64,000 nucleotides of DNA from Komarekiella delphini-convector SJRDD-AB1 (GCF_014831675.1 NZ_VJXY01000019.1:1-64000), one strand, 5' to 3'; numbered from the stretch's first letter, positions 53,180 through 63,081 are shown. Notes: a model not told the origin generated them from the letters alone. Numbers and translations: made by a program.

Positions 53180-54367
53180 TTACTTTTGCCCATTACCTTG
53201 TAGATCTAATTCGCCATAAACGTTGATAACAAACGTAAATTCAATAGAGATGTTATTCCCTCTATAGGTTGTTGGTAAAGGTATGAAGGGTGCAGCTCGC
53301 TTTACAGCGCTGACTGCTGCTTCATCGGTAACGTTAAATCCAGAAGTTCGCGCAATTCGGAGATTGCTCACCTGACCTGAGCGGTTAATAGTAAAATGAA
53401 GCACTGACCGCCGAGAAGATTGGGTGACTTCAGGTATCCATTGCTGCCTCACTTGTCGCTGTAATTCTTTTAGGTAAGGCCCCAAATCTGTATCTTGACG
53501 AGCATCAACGCCATTAGAATCTGGATTGAAACGGTTGGAATTCGGTGAGGCTGCAAAATAATTACCTCCAAAATCACGACTAGATAAACTAACCGGGCCA
53601 CCCAAGCGGCTTGCTGCGCCCGATTTTAAAGCTGGCTGGACTTGAGGTTTTCGCGGGGTAGCGCTATTCTCCAACTGCTCAGATGTGGGACTTGGTACAG
53701 TTGGTGTGGTGGTAGGAGCAACTGCGAGTTTTCGAGGTGGAATTTTGGCTGGTGTAGCCGCAGGAGTAACTACCGTTGGTGCTGTTGGTGCGGTGGTAGG
53801 AGTAACTGCAAGTTTTCGAGGTGGAATTTTGGCTGGTGTAGCCGCAGGAGTAACTACCGTTGGTGCTGTTGGTGCAATGGTAGGAGCAACTGCAAGTTTT
53901 CGAGGTGGAATTTTGGCTGGTGTAGTCGCAGGAGTAACTACCGTTGGTGCTGTTGGTGCAATGGTAGGAGCAACTGCAAGTTTTCGAGGTGGAATTTTGG
54001 CTGGTGTAGTCGCAGGAGTAACTACCGTTGGTGCTGTTGGTGCGGAGGGGGCCAATTTTGGTGGGAACGCCTTTGCTGGCTTGGGAGCACTTAAGTTATT
54101 CGGTCTTGAAACTTGCCCTTTTCCAATAGAATTATTGGCAGCTCGTTTTGAGGTTTTTTTCGGTGTCTTAGTTTCATCAGGAGGAACTTCAACGTACTCA
54201 ATGGGAATTGCTTGGGAAGACGCTTGCCTTTGCTCAGATGCGACAGACCTTAGCCAATAATTGCCTGCAATAAACAGAATAAAATGCAGGAGGATGGAAG
54301 TAAACAAACAAAAGAGTAGTTCTGTTGGTTTATTCCTATCAAGCTGGAATTGATGAGACTTAGCCAT
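53180..54367 (-). CDS. TonB-family protein with Pro-rich tandem repeats
   Basis: 395 residues. One N-terminal helix (LLFCLFTSILLHFILFIAGNYWL) is followed by a long periplasmic linker and a C-terminal TonB domain (about 295-395) with LKELQRQVRQQWIPE and SNLRIARTSGFNVTDEAAVSAVKRAAPFIPLP. It should transmit proton-motive energy to outer-membrane transporters. The linker holds four 28-residue repeats rich in Pro, Ala and Thr (PAKIPPRKLAVAPT core). ExbB/ExbD are not in the window. I prefer the ATG at 54367; the frame runs to a TTG at 54391. Confidence 0.8.
   Translation of the reverse strand: MAKSHQFQLDRNKPTELLFCLFTSILLHFILFIAGNYWLRSVASEQRQASSQAIPIEYVEVPPDETKTPKKTSKRAANNSIGKGQVSRPNNLSAPKPAKAFPPKLAPSAPTAPTVVTPATTPAKIPPRKLAVAPTIAPTAPTVVTPATTPAKIPPRKLAVAPTIAPTAPTVVTPAATPAKIPPRKLAVTPTTAPTAPTVVTPAATPAKIPPRKLAVAPTTTPTVPSPTSEQLENSATPRKPQVQPALKSGAASRLGGPVSLSSRDFGGNYFAASPNSNRFNPDSNGVDARQDTDLGPYLKELQRQVRQQWIPEVTQSSRRSVLHFTINRSGQVSNLRIARTSGFNVTDEAAVSAVKRAAPFIPLPTTYRGNNISIEFTFVINVYGELDLQGNGQK
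53711..54046. repeat. Four 84-bp tandem repeats within the TonB-like gene
   Basis: Units start at 53711, 53795, 53879 and 53963 and are nearly identical at the DNA level, differing at a few positions. The unit length, a multiple of three, keeps the frame, so copy number can change without loss of the protein. Confidence 0.9.
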
Positions 54368-54543
54368 GTTATTGTGCTTTCTTGACAGCAAGTCTATCTA
54401 TATAGTGTAGGTGGTAAAAAGCAAGTATAATTTTCTGGCGATCGCCTACGCCATCGCTAGCTGTATAAACCCCTCAAGGCTTGACAGTCTTATTACGTAG
54501 AGCAACACATTTAAGACGTAGCCTTATAGAACAAAGAAACTTT

Positions 54544-56103
54544 ATGTATGACTATGCGATCATGGGTGCTGGTTCAGCCGGTTGTGTGCTGGCTAACCGT
54601 TTGACAGCAGACTCAAAAAATACTGTACTACTGCTAGAAGCAGGAAAAGCTGACCATAAGCAAGAAATCCATATTCCTGCTGGTTTCCCAAAACTATTTA
54701 AAACTGAGTATGACTGGGCTTATTACACAGAAGAACAACTTTACCTAAATAACCGTAAACTTTACTGGCCAAGAGGAAAAGTTTTAGGCGGTAGTAGCTC
54801 TATTAACGCCATGATTTATATTCGAGGAAACTGGCGCGACTATGACCAGTGGCACGATTTAGGTAATCAAGGTTGGAGCGCTCAAGAGGTACTTCCGTAC
54901 TTCAAAAAAGCTGAAAATCAGGAACATTTTGCTAATGAATATCATGGGATAGGAGGGCCTTTGAATATTAGCAATCTCCGCTGTATTAATTCCCTTTCCC
55001 ACTCATTTATAGAAGCAGGAAAACAAGCAGGTTTACAACATAACAGCGACTTTAATGCAGCAGCACAGGAAGGAGTTGGATTTTATCAAGTAACTCAAAA
55101 AAACGGTAAACGTCACAGTGCTGCTGTTGCATATTTAAACTCGATTTTACATCGAAAAAACCTAACTATTCAAACTAACGCCCAGGCAATCCGCATACTA
55201 TTTGCCGGAACCCAAGCTATAGGACTAATTTATATTCAAAACGGCATAACCCATGAGATAAAAATTGCCAAAGAAGTAATTTTAAGTGGTGGCGCTATTA
55301 ATTCACCCCAATTGTTAATGCTTTCGGGAATTGGCCCAGGCGATCGCCTCAAGTCTTTGGGTATCCCAGTGATCATAGATTTACCCGGTGTAGGGCAAAA
55401 TTTACAAGACCATTTGTCTGTACCCTTAACTTACAAATGTACAAAACCGCTGACTCTGGCTAATGCAGAAAATCTTCAAAATTTTCTCACATATTTATTT
55501 TTTAAGAAGGGGCCGTTGACTACAAATGTCGCCGAGGCTGGAGCTTTTTTTAAAACTCGAACTGATTTGTCTCAGCCGGATTTGCAAATTCATTTTGCTC
55601 CTACATATTATTTAAATCATGGTTTTACAAAACCCAAAGGACATGGATTTACACTGGGGCCAAGCCTTTTACATCCCCAAAGCAAAGGTAGCATTACTTT
55701 ACGCTCAAATAATCCATTAGAGCCGCCAGTTATTCAACCCAATTATCTGGCTATTCAATCTGATTTACAAGTTCTAATAGCAGGTGTTAAGCTGTCTCGT
55801 AAACTCATAAAAATGCAAGCATTTGATGCATTTCGTGGTGAGGAATTAGTCCCTGGTTCTCAGGTACAACAAGAAGAGGATATCTGCGCTTTCATTCGTA
55901 ACACTGCGGAAACCTTATATCACCCAGTTGGTACGTGCAAGATGGGTAACGATCCACTAGCAGTGGTAAACTCCCAACTCCAAGTTCATGGAGTACAAGG
56001 TCTACGAGTAGTAGATGCATCTATTATGCCTTCTATCGTCAGTGGTAACACTAATGCTCCCACAATCATGATTGGCGAAAAAGCTGCTGACATGATTAAG
56101 TAA
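54544..56103 (+). CDS. GMC-family oxidoreductase (choline dehydrogenase-like)
   Basis: 519 residues. The FAD-binding motif is YAIMGAGSAGCVLANRLT with LLLEAG. GMC signature 1 is PRGKVLGGSSSINAMIYIRG and signature 2 is GAINSPQLLMLSGIGP. The C-terminal catalytic region has YHPVGTCKMG (His) and NTNAPTIMIGEKAAD (Asn). It oxidises an alcohol, possibly choline or an aromatic or polyethylene-glycol-type substrate. I chose ATG 54544 since the FAD motif starts four residues later; upstream residues from TTG 54481 do not resemble the family. No betaine-aldehyde dehydrogenase gene is near. Confidence 0.85.
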   Translation: MYDYAIMGAGSAGCVLANRLTADSKNTVLLLEAGKADHKQEIHIPAGFPKLFKTEYDWAYYTEEQLYLNNRKLYWPRGKVLGGSSSINAMIYIRGNWRDYDQWHDLGNQGWSAQEVLPYFKKAENQEHFANEYHGIGGPLNISNLRCINSLSHSFIEAGKQAGLQHNSDFNAAAQEGVGFYQVTQKNGKRHSAAVAYLNSILHRKNLTIQTNAQAIRILFAGTQAIGLIYIQNGITHEIKIAKEVILSGGAINSPQLLMLSGIGPGDRLKSLGIPVIIDLPGVGQNLQDHLSVPLTYKCTKPLTLANAENLQNFLTYLFFKKGPLTTNVAEAGAFFKTRTDLSQPDLQIHFAPTYYLNHGFTKPKGHGFTLGPSLLHPQSKGSITLRSNNPLEPPVIQPNYLAIQSDLQVLIAGVKLSRKLIKMQAFDAFRGEELVPGSQVQQEEDICAFIRNTAETLYHPVGTCKMGNDPLAVVNSQLQVHGVQGLRVVDASIMPSIVSGNTNAPTIMIGEKAADMIK

Positions 56104-56313
56104 TTCAGAATTTTCGGGTTTTAAGTAGACGTACTCTGTGGGTTGCTACAGACTTTCCCCAAAATCTCAAATCCAAAATGGTATCAAGTTAATTAATAGA
56201 CTTCTTGCAAAAATGCGAATTAGTGAAAAATGAACCACAGATAACTCATCGGTGTTTATCCATGTTTATTTGTGGTTTAATTTCCAAAACATTGACTTTT
56301 GCAAGAGATATAA

Positions 56314-57219
56314 TCAATCAGAATTTGCTGATTCTGATGTTTGTGTCAAACGTGGTGAATGACGCCGCCAACGGGTAAAGCCATAGATACCAGCAGCCAA
56401 AATCAACAGATAGGGACTGTATACCATTAACCAAATACCCAATTTGAGTAAGCGAACTGTAAATCCACTAAGGGAGTGAGTAGAGTTGTTCCAAGTTTCT
56501 TGAATTTGCTCTCCTAATGCACGCTGTGGACTAGTGCTAGAAATTGCTGCTTCTAAGTTCAGTGTAATAGTTGAATAAGTAACTTGATTTTGTAAGTTTT
56601 TCAATTGAGCATCAATTTGCTCTATGGATTGCCGAACATTACTAAGTTCTTGAGCGACATTTAACACATCTCTTACAGAACCGGAGCGATCCATAATTTT
56701 TTGTAAATTGGCTTCAGTCTTTTGTAGATTAGTTAACCTGGCTTGTAAATCCACTAAGCGATCGCCTACATCTTCGGCAGTGATATTGCGACTATTTAAT
56801 GTGCCCAATTTAGCCAGTTCATCTATGGTAGATTCTAATAGATTCTGTGGTACTCGTATTTGTATTAATGCAGTATGACGCGTACTTTCCTTTGTCGGCT
56901 GTTGTTCTTTTAACCCGATTAAGTCCCCTTGTTGTTTATTGATAATTTGCGAGACAGTATCGATACTCTTATCTACAGAGTTCACAATCAATGTCATTGC
57001 TGCCTTTTTGATCAGTTGGGGACGCGCACGAGGTATCGGTGCAGCGTCAGCCTTTTGAGCGATATTTCCAGTAGTTGATGCAGCTTGTTCAGCTGCAATT
57101 GGAGATGATGCCTGATTTGACGGCTGAGGAGCAGAAGCACAACTAGTGAAAATTAACCCTCCCAGTAGCGCACTCACAAATAAAGCTGATTTGCCTGGTA
57201 ATTGAGTTGAGGCGTGCAT
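56314..57219 (-). CDS. DUF4349 lipoprotein
   Basis: 301 residues. A lipoprotein signal (LFVSALLGGLIFTSCASA, lipobox FTSC) is followed by a Pro/Ala/Ser linker. The DUF4349 domain contains KKAAMTLIVNSVDKSIDTV and QIRVPQNLLESTIDELAKLG, then a coiled coil (DLQARLTNLQKTEANLQKI to QIDAQLKNLQNQV) and a C-terminal helix (about 260-285) with a basic tail. Function unknown; the family is found in many bacteria as envelope-associated proteins. Confidence 0.8.
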   Translation of the reverse strand: MHASTQLPGKSALFVSALLGGLIFTSCASAPQPSNQASSPIAAEQAASTTGNIAQKADAAPIPRARPQLIKKAAMTLIVNSVDKSIDTVSQIINKQQGDLIGLKEQQPTKESTRHTALIQIRVPQNLLESTIDELAKLGTLNSRNITAEDVGDRLVDLQARLTNLQKTEANLQKIMDRSGSVRDVLNVAQELSNVRQSIEQIDAQLKNLQNQVTYSTITLNLEAAISSTSPQRALGEQIQETWNNSTHSLSGFTVRLLKLGIWLMVYSPYLLILAAGIYGFTRWRRHSPRLTQTSESANSD

Positions 57220-57372
57220 AATCTACCCTTAGATGGATGAAGTTAACCTAAGTATCGCCGACGGAAAACTTAAAGCTGGCATTGTTGCAATTTATGTAAC
57301 CAATACCAAGCAGTAAGCTTGTTTTACACACCTTAAGTTTTAACTTCTACAATTAACCAGCTACTAATTTTT

Positions 57373-59403
57373 TTATTTCATGACTCTGGTTGCGTTAAAA
57401 ATTGCTAGTAAAGCTACACCAACATCGGCAAAAACAGCTTCCCACATTGTCGCCACACCTAAAATACCCAATCCAATAAATACACCTTTGATTGCTAAAG
57501 CAAAACCAATATTTTGCCAAACAATTTTATGTGTTTTTCTAGCAATTTGTATTGCTTCTGCCACTTTTGACGGTGCATCAGTCATGATCACAATATCAGC
57601 AGTTTCTATTGCCGCATCTGAGCCTAATCCACCCATTGCCATACCTATATCGGCTCTAGCAATTACTGGCGCATCATTAATACCATCTCCAATAAAAGCA
57701 ACCTTACTATGCTTACTGGCTGTGCTGAGTATTTTCTCAATGGCGCTGACTTTTTCTTCTGGTAATAACTCTGCTTGGTAGGAATCTATGCCAATCTGTT
57801 GAGCAATACGGGAGGCGATCGCCTGATTATCTCCAGTTAACATTACTGTTTTCTCTACACCCATTTGCTTTAATGCTTGAATAGCTTGCTTAGCGTCTTC
57901 CTTCAATTCATCAGCAATCACAATATACCCAGCATAAATATGATCAACTGCTAAATGAACAACTGTTCCTTCTATCTGGCAGATATCATGAGCAATCTTC
58001 TCTTTATGTAATAGGCGATCGCTTCCCGCTAGAACTATCCGATTTTCTACTTTAGCTCTAATTCCATAACCTGCAATTTCCTCATAATCTCTCACTTGAG
58101 ATACTTCGATATTTTCACCATAAGCATCACGTATAGATTGAGCAATAGGATGATTTGAATGTAACTCAACCTTGGCAGCTAATTGCAGCAATCCTGACTT
58201 ACTAAAACCATTTATTGGCACAATCTGTACTACTTTAAATACTCCTTTAGTCAATGTTCCAGTTTTGTCAAAAACAACTGTTTTGACTGTATTTAACGCA
58301 TCCAAAAAAGTAGAACCTTTCACAAAAATTCCCCGTTTAGCCGCACCTCCAATACCCCCAAAGTAACCCAACGGGATACTAATCACTAATCCACATGGGC
58401 AGGAAATAACTAATAAAATCAAAGCACGATAAACCCATTCTGAAGAGGTTGCTCCAGGAATGAATAAAGGAGGTAAGATTGCAACTGCCAGAGATGCAAA
58501 AACTACTATCGGTGTATAATATCGAGCAAACTTAGTAATAAACTTCTCTGTTTCTGCTTTTTTGCTTCTAGCATTTTGCACTAAATCTAAAATCTTGGCG
58601 ATGGAAGATTCATCAAAAAGTTTTGTTACTTTGATTGTTAAGACACCCATTTTATTGAGCATTCCAGCTAACACCGTTTCTCCTAACTTTACCGTTCGCG
58701 GTACAGATTCTCCAGTTAATGCAGATGTATCAACTTGTGACTTGCCTTCTATAATTTCACCATCTAAGGGAATTTTTTCTCCTGGTTTGACGATGATAAT
58801 ATCCCCAATATTTACTGTTTCCGGTGATACTTTTTTCAGTTCTCCCTCTATTTGGATATTGGCATAATCTGGGCGTATTTCTAAAAGCGCTTTGATGGAA
58901 TTACGGGAACGATTGACGGCAATATCTTGGAATAATTCGCCAATTTTGTAAAATAGCATGACTCCGACAGCTTCGGGTAATTTATGAATTGCGATCGCTC
59001 CTAATGTAGCTACAGTCATCAAAAATGTTTCATCAAATACTCTGCCTCGAAGTATATTACGCCCAGCCGTTTTTAAAACACTCCATCCACTCAATAAATA
59101 GGCAGGAATAAAAAGTAAATATTCGCCTAGAGAATAAAGTGTATTGTGTAATTGAGCTTCAAAAATTACACCAGGTATATACAAACTTAAAATTATAACT
59201 AGAGGAAATACCTCACTTTTAAAATTGAATTCTCCACTATGGTTGTGATTATGACTATCATCATGATTATGATTATGGGCATGGTTACGATTCTCATCAT
59301 GGTCATGTTCACATCCACAACCACCGGAAGATTCTGAATGTATTTTTTGCTTCATTTTTGTTGAATTTGGATATATGAGCTTTTGTTCAAATTTAATAAA
59401 CAT
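57373..59403 (-). CDS. Zn/Cd-type P1B ATPase with His-rich N-terminus
   Basis: 676 residues. In place of an HMA domain the N-terminus has GGCGCEHDHDEN and a run of His-Asn/Asp pairs to about residue 55, a likely metal-binding tail. Catalytic motifs are TGESVP, the membrane CPC (SCPCGLVISIPLG, as in Zn/Cd/Pb pumps where copper pumps have CPCAL), DKTGTLTKG and GDGINDAP. It should export Zn or Cd from the cytoplasm. Start at ATG 59403 or at internal Met17; no ribosome site decides. A divergent gene for a small secreted protein begins 142 nt away. The best-known cyanobacterial parallels are ZiaA and Bxa1; regulators of that kind are not adjacent. Confidence 0.85.
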   Translation of the reverse strand: MFIKFEQKLIYPNSTKMKQKIHSESSGGCGCEHDHDENRNHAHNHNHDDSHNHNHSGEFNFKSEVFPLVIILSLYIPGVIFEAQLHNTLYSLGEYLLFIPAYLLSGWSVLKTAGRNILRGRVFDETFLMTVATLGAIAIHKLPEAVGVMLFYKIGELFQDIAVNRSRNSIKALLEIRPDYANIQIEGELKKVSPETVNIGDIIIVKPGEKIPLDGEIIEGKSQVDTSALTGESVPRTVKLGETVLAGMLNKMGVLTIKVTKLFDESSIAKILDLVQNARSKKAETEKFITKFARYYTPIVVFASLAVAILPPLFIPGATSSEWVYRALILLVISCPCGLVISIPLGYFGGIGGAAKRGIFVKGSTFLDALNTVKTVVFDKTGTLTKGVFKVVQIVPINGFSKSGLLQLAAKVELHSNHPIAQSIRDAYGENIEVSQVRDYEEIAGYGIRAKVENRIVLAGSDRLLHKEKIAHDICQIEGTVVHLAVDHIYAGYIVIADELKEDAKQAIQALKQMGVEKTVMLTGDNQAIASRIAQQIGIDSYQAELLPEEKVSAIEKILSTASKHSKVAFIGDGINDAPVIARADIGMAMGGLGSDAAIETADIVIMTDAPSKVAEAIQIARKTHKIVWQNIGFALAIKGVFIGLGILGVATMWEAVFADVGVALLAIFNATRVMK

Positions 59404-59430
59404 AATAAGTTTTTACAAGTCATTTAATTT

Positions 59431-59475
59431 AAGATTCCCGACTTCTTAAAGAAGTCGGGAATCTTGTTGTTGTTT
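59431..59475. repeat. Dispersed palindrome (GATTCCCGACTTCTT)
   Basis: A perfect 16-bp inverted repeat around AA, followed by TTGTTGTT. It lies between divergent genes, so it is probably a repeat element, not a terminator. A diverged relative is at 1438-1476. Confidence 0.75.
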
Positions 59476-59544
59476 AAAACTTACTTGACCTGCAACAGTT
59501 AATCGGATAACCTTAGCATTTAGGTACATTATTCAAGGAAACCG

Positions 59545-59919
59545 ATGAACAGAAAATTAATACTTAATTTACTTTCCAGTTCCTCAATTTTTGTGTCGCT
59601 AATGTCTACGTTGGCAGCATTTAATCCTGCCCACGCTAGTATTACTCAGCGATTAATGCACACACAAGATGGTCGTACTTGTATCACTAACCCACATGGT
59701 GGAACAAATTTTGTGTGCATTCGAGATTCAGAAAGAAAGCAAGCGTATTCCTCTACACGTTCCTCAACTATTACCACATCAGTATCAGATGAGAATATTG
59801 CCATGTTGAACTTTACCGACGAGGAAAGCGATGCTGCAATTAAACTATTTCAATGTGACTGTCCATACTGTATAAATTCTTTGCGTCAGTTGCGTGGTAC
59901 AGGGAACTTAGTGTACTAA
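59545..59919 (+). CDS. Small secreted protein with CxCxxC motif
   Basis: 124 residues of unknown family. A signal peptide (about 1-32, cut after AHA) leads to a mature part with DGRTCITNPHGGTNFVCI, a Ser/Thr-rich middle and a C-terminal CDCPYCINSLRQL. The CxCxxC motif could bind metal or be redox active. AAGGA stands 6 nt before the ATG. It is divergent from the Zn/Cd ATPase gene, so both may respond to the same signal; this is an inference from position only. Confidence 0.65.
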   Translation: MNRKLILNLLSSSSIFVSLMSTLAAFNPAHASITQRLMHTQDGRTCITNPHGGTNFVCIRDSERKQAYSSTRSSTITTSVSDENIAMLNFTDEESDAAIKLFQCDCPYCINSLRQLRGTGNLVY

Positions 59920-60049
59920 AATTTATTAGCCCTTGTAGCGATCGCTATAAGTTCTGCTAAATAGACGTGATTAATCTGTAAAAAACCAAAAAAAGCATTT
60001 TTATTTTTAACCAAGTATCACCACTATATTTTGTCAAACATAATGAGAT

Positions 60050-60107
60050 GTTCGTAGTAAGCACTTTAGTGCTTAAAAAATCAAGGACTAAAGTCCTTAA
60101 TACGAAC
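60050..60107. repeat. Dispersed paired-palindrome repeat, second copy
   Basis: TTCGTAGTAAGCACTTTAGTGC then AAGGACTAAAGTCCTT and TACGAAC: the reverse-order relative of 38852-38907. Confidence 0.75.
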
Positions 60108-60216
60108 ACCTATGACCATCAAAATGCATGAGACAGACCACGATTTTTGAGAATCTTGTGACTTTTATCAGGTATTAGGTATTAGTTATTTACCTTGTCC
60201 TTAGTCTCAGTCACCT

Positions 60217-62892
60217 TTATTCAACTACCTCATTGACTGGGAATCTATCAATCAACTGCATCGCCCGATAGGCATTGCGCTGAAAAGATGTCGGCAAATG
60301 GGGAACATGGGGAATCTGCGATAATAAATCCAAAGTCCGGCGTAAAATTCTCACTACATCGCCTTCATCTAAGCTGGTATTTTCGCAGAGTTCTGTCCAC
60401 TCCATTCCCAAAGCCCACTGTTCTACTAGCGCAATTAATTCAAATTCCAACCATATAGGTAGCGCTACGTTATATCGGCGTTGTAGTTGGAACATCTGGC
60501 GGCGAATTCCGCGCAATTTTGCCAAAGCTTCAGCTACTTGATTACTCAGCTCGAAATTAACCTTACTGTCTGGACGGGGAGTTTCTGTCACCAAAGCCGC
60601 GATAGCAGCTGCTAAATGTTGCGGATCTAAGTTGTCCAATTCACCGCTAGCGAATGCTAAACCTAGCCACAATTCATTTTCTCCCCGAATTGCAGCAGCG
60701 ATACGTCCTAACTCTGTGGGTACTAAGTTATCCAAACAACCAAAGTGTTGGAGAATTTCAATTAAATTAGTAAATTCTTCCCAATAACGTTGAGATTGTT
60801 GCTCTACTTGAGCTTGCATCACTTGAAGTTCAGCCTCTAATTCAACATAACGCGCCCTGCGTTTAAAAATAGTGGCGGCATTGCCTGATTGATGTAAAGG
60901 ATGAGATTCTAATTGCTCTTGGAGTGCGGTTACTCGACTGAGTTGTTCTGCTACTTCTGGAGCTAGATGCAGAGACTCCTCTGGTTCAGGGATGCGCTGG
61001 GCGATCGCAAATGTCTCTTCATTACCACGTCGAGATTGTCCCGGTTTAAAAGGCATCTCTGGCGGTGGTAGTACTTCGGGTGGGATGTCAACTCGTGGTA
61101 GTTCGGCATATAAATCGACTACATCTGCTGTGGTGGCTACATACCAGCGGTTATCTAGCCCTAAGCATACCAAGTAAGGAGCTTGACCAGAACCCGGTGT
61201 TTTCCCTACTAAAACTGCTGTAACGGGCGAAGGCACGGTAATGTGTTTTCCTTTAAGACTCAACAGGGTTCCCGACACTGCAAAGTCCAACATCATTCCT
61301 AATTGTTCTTGTCGGTCTTCCTGCGCTTGCTCTTGTAGGGTTTTTAATATCTGACGTTCAACTTTCAAGCGTTGCCGCAATTTCTCATACACAGCTAGTT
61401 CATTTTCATCAACCGCTGCGATTTGCTCCTGTAATTGGACTAACTGATTTTGGAGTTCGGCAATTTCCTCGTAATCTGGTCTTAAATGTAAAGTCGCCAT
61501 GTACTGCCCAAAACTGCGTTCTATCAGTTCTCTGGCTTGCTCCAGAGTATGAGTTTGCAGTAAGTTCAAGACCATACCGTAGCTGGGCGTAAACTGGCTA
61601 ACCAAGGGGTCTGGCTTGGATGTAGCCAAATACGCTGCTTCTTTCGCGCCTTCAAAGGGGGTTTGGACTGTTACCACATGACCTTGTTTATCCATACCCC
61701 GCCGACCAGCTCGGCCTGCCATTTGCAGGAATTCGGAAGCATTTAACAAGCGGTGTCCAGTGTCAGTACGTTTGGAAAGGGTAGAAATAACTGTTGTCCG
61801 GGCGGGCATATTAATTCCCGCTGCCAGTGTCTCGGTAGCAAATACAACTTTAATCAGCCCTTGCTGAAATAATTCCTCTACTAACACTTTCCAAGCAGGT
61901 AATATTCCGGCGTGATGTGCGGCAATTCCCCGATATAGAGGTGCAATTTGTCCAGAACGTCCAGCTTCAGGATTGCGGGTTAAAAAGTCATCAATTTGTT
62001 GCCGCAAAATTTGGGACTCGTCATTATTTACCAGCCATAAATCACCCACTTCTGCCACTGCTTTATCGCATCCCCGGCGGCTGAAGATAAAGTAAATCGC
62101 TGGTAGCATATCCCTTTGCTGTAGCTGGCTCAGGGTGTAAATTATTCCAGGAGCCTCTGGTCTTCCAGCTCTGCCTCTGTCTCTTTCTCCCCCTCTGGCT
62201 CTCTTCTTTTGAAGGCGGGGATTGATTTTAGTTTTGCTATCATTCAGTAGAGGAAATAGCCCTTTAGGATTGCAATAGTGAAATTCCAGGGGTACTGGGC
62301 GGAAATCAGAGTAAATCAGGTCAGTTGGGCCGTGAACGCGATTTAACCAGTCGGTGAGTTGATCGCTATTGGCAACCGTTGCTGAAAGGGCTGCCAGTTG
62401 AACTTCACGGGGACAATAGATAATTGATTCTTCCCAAACTGTCCCCCGTTGGCGATCATTCATGTAGTGGCACTCATCCAACACTACCGCTTCCACGTCT
62501 ACTAACGAGATACCAATTTGCCCAATGGGTGTCCCATAAAGCATATTCCGAAAAATTTCTGTAGTCATCACCAAAATCGGTGCATCTCTGTTAATGGAAG
62601 CATCTCCAGTTAACAGTCCGACGAGATCAGGCCCGAATTTTTCTCGGAAGTCACGTAATTTTTGATTTGACAGCGCTTTTAAAGGAGTAGTGTAAAATAC
62701 ACGTTTTCCTCGCGACAAGGCGCGATAAATGGCGTATTCCCCTACTAATGTTTTGCCCGAACCTGTGGGCGCACATACGACTACGGAACGTCCGGCGTTG
62801 ATGGACGCGATCGCATCCTGCTGGAATTGATCCAATTCAAAGGGAAATATCGACCCTAGGTTAAGTTCTGGAGAAGGCGCAGGATAATTCAC
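60217..62892 (-). CDS. Ski2/Mtr4-like DExH RNA helicase
   Basis: 891 residues. Two RecA domains: Walker A APTGSGKT (about 39-46), TTPLKALSNQK, motif II DECH (VVLDECHYMND), SALSATV motif III, then FATETLAAGINMPARTT and the QMAGRAGRRGMD motif VI. The C-terminal DSHCT-like domain (about 730-891, TELGRIAAAIRGENELWLGLAF) and a beta-rich insert place it with the Ski2/Dob1 group, which unwinds RNA for degradation. A Lys/Arg/Gly-rich stretch (KKRARGGERDRGRAGRPEAP, about 230-249) looks like repeat-derived low complexity. It is upstream of no partner; proC precedes it on the same strand with a repeat-rich gap. Confidence 0.85.
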   Translation of the reverse strand: MNYPAPSPELNLGSIFPFELDQFQQDAIASINAGRSVVVCAPTGSGKTLVGEYAIYRALSRGKRVFYTTPLKALSNQKLRDFREKFGPDLVGLLTGDASINRDAPILVMTTEIFRNMLYGTPIGQIGISLVDVEAVVLDECHYMNDRQRGTVWEESIIYCPREVQLAALSATVANSDQLTDWLNRVHGPTDLIYSDFRPVPLEFHYCNPKGLFPLLNDSKTKINPRLQKKRARGGERDRGRAGRPEAPGIIYTLSQLQQRDMLPAIYFIFSRRGCDKAVAEVGDLWLVNNDESQILRQQIDDFLTRNPEAGRSGQIAPLYRGIAAHHAGILPAWKVLVEELFQQGLIKVVFATETLAAGINMPARTTVISTLSKRTDTGHRLLNASEFLQMAGRAGRRGMDKQGHVVTVQTPFEGAKEAAYLATSKPDPLVSQFTPSYGMVLNLLQTHTLEQARELIERSFGQYMATLHLRPDYEEIAELQNQLVQLQEQIAAVDENELAVYEKLRQRLKVERQILKTLQEQAQEDRQEQLGMMLDFAVSGTLLSLKGKHITVPSPVTAVLVGKTPGSGQAPYLVCLGLDNRWYVATTADVVDLYAELPRVDIPPEVLPPPEMPFKPGQSRRGNEETFAIAQRIPEPEESLHLAPEVAEQLSRVTALQEQLESHPLHQSGNAATIFKRRARYVELEAELQVMQAQVEQQSQRYWEEFTNLIEILQHFGCLDNLVPTELGRIAAAIRGENELWLGLAFASGELDNLDPQHLAAAIAALVTETPRPDSKVNFELSNQVAEALAKLRGIRRQMFQLQRRYNVALPIWLEFELIALVEQWALGMEWTELCENTSLDEGDVVRILRRTLDLLSQIPHVPHLPTSFQRNAYRAMQLIDRFPVNEVVE

Positions 62893-63081
62893 TCAATCAA
62901 ATTTGCAACCGGATTGTTTACTATATTAACGGCTATTTTGTCAACTTCGGCAGGGGGATTGGGGATTGGGTACTAGGGACTGGGGATTAGGGATTAGGGA
63001 TTGGTTGTTAAGTATTTAAGTATTGGGTCTTAAAGATCGAATATTTAAGTATTGGGAAACTCTTCCCCAGCCCCCAATACC

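Noticed and set aside
53642-54260. Repetitive plus-strand frames opposite the TonB gene
   Set aside because: They are antisense images of the 84-bp repeats; the minus-strand frame has signal anchor and TonB domain.
59431-59475. Terminator call for the perfect 16-bp palindrome
   Set aside because: It lies between two divergent gene starts and has a relative at 1438 with the same TTGTTGTTG flank, so a repeat element is the better reading.
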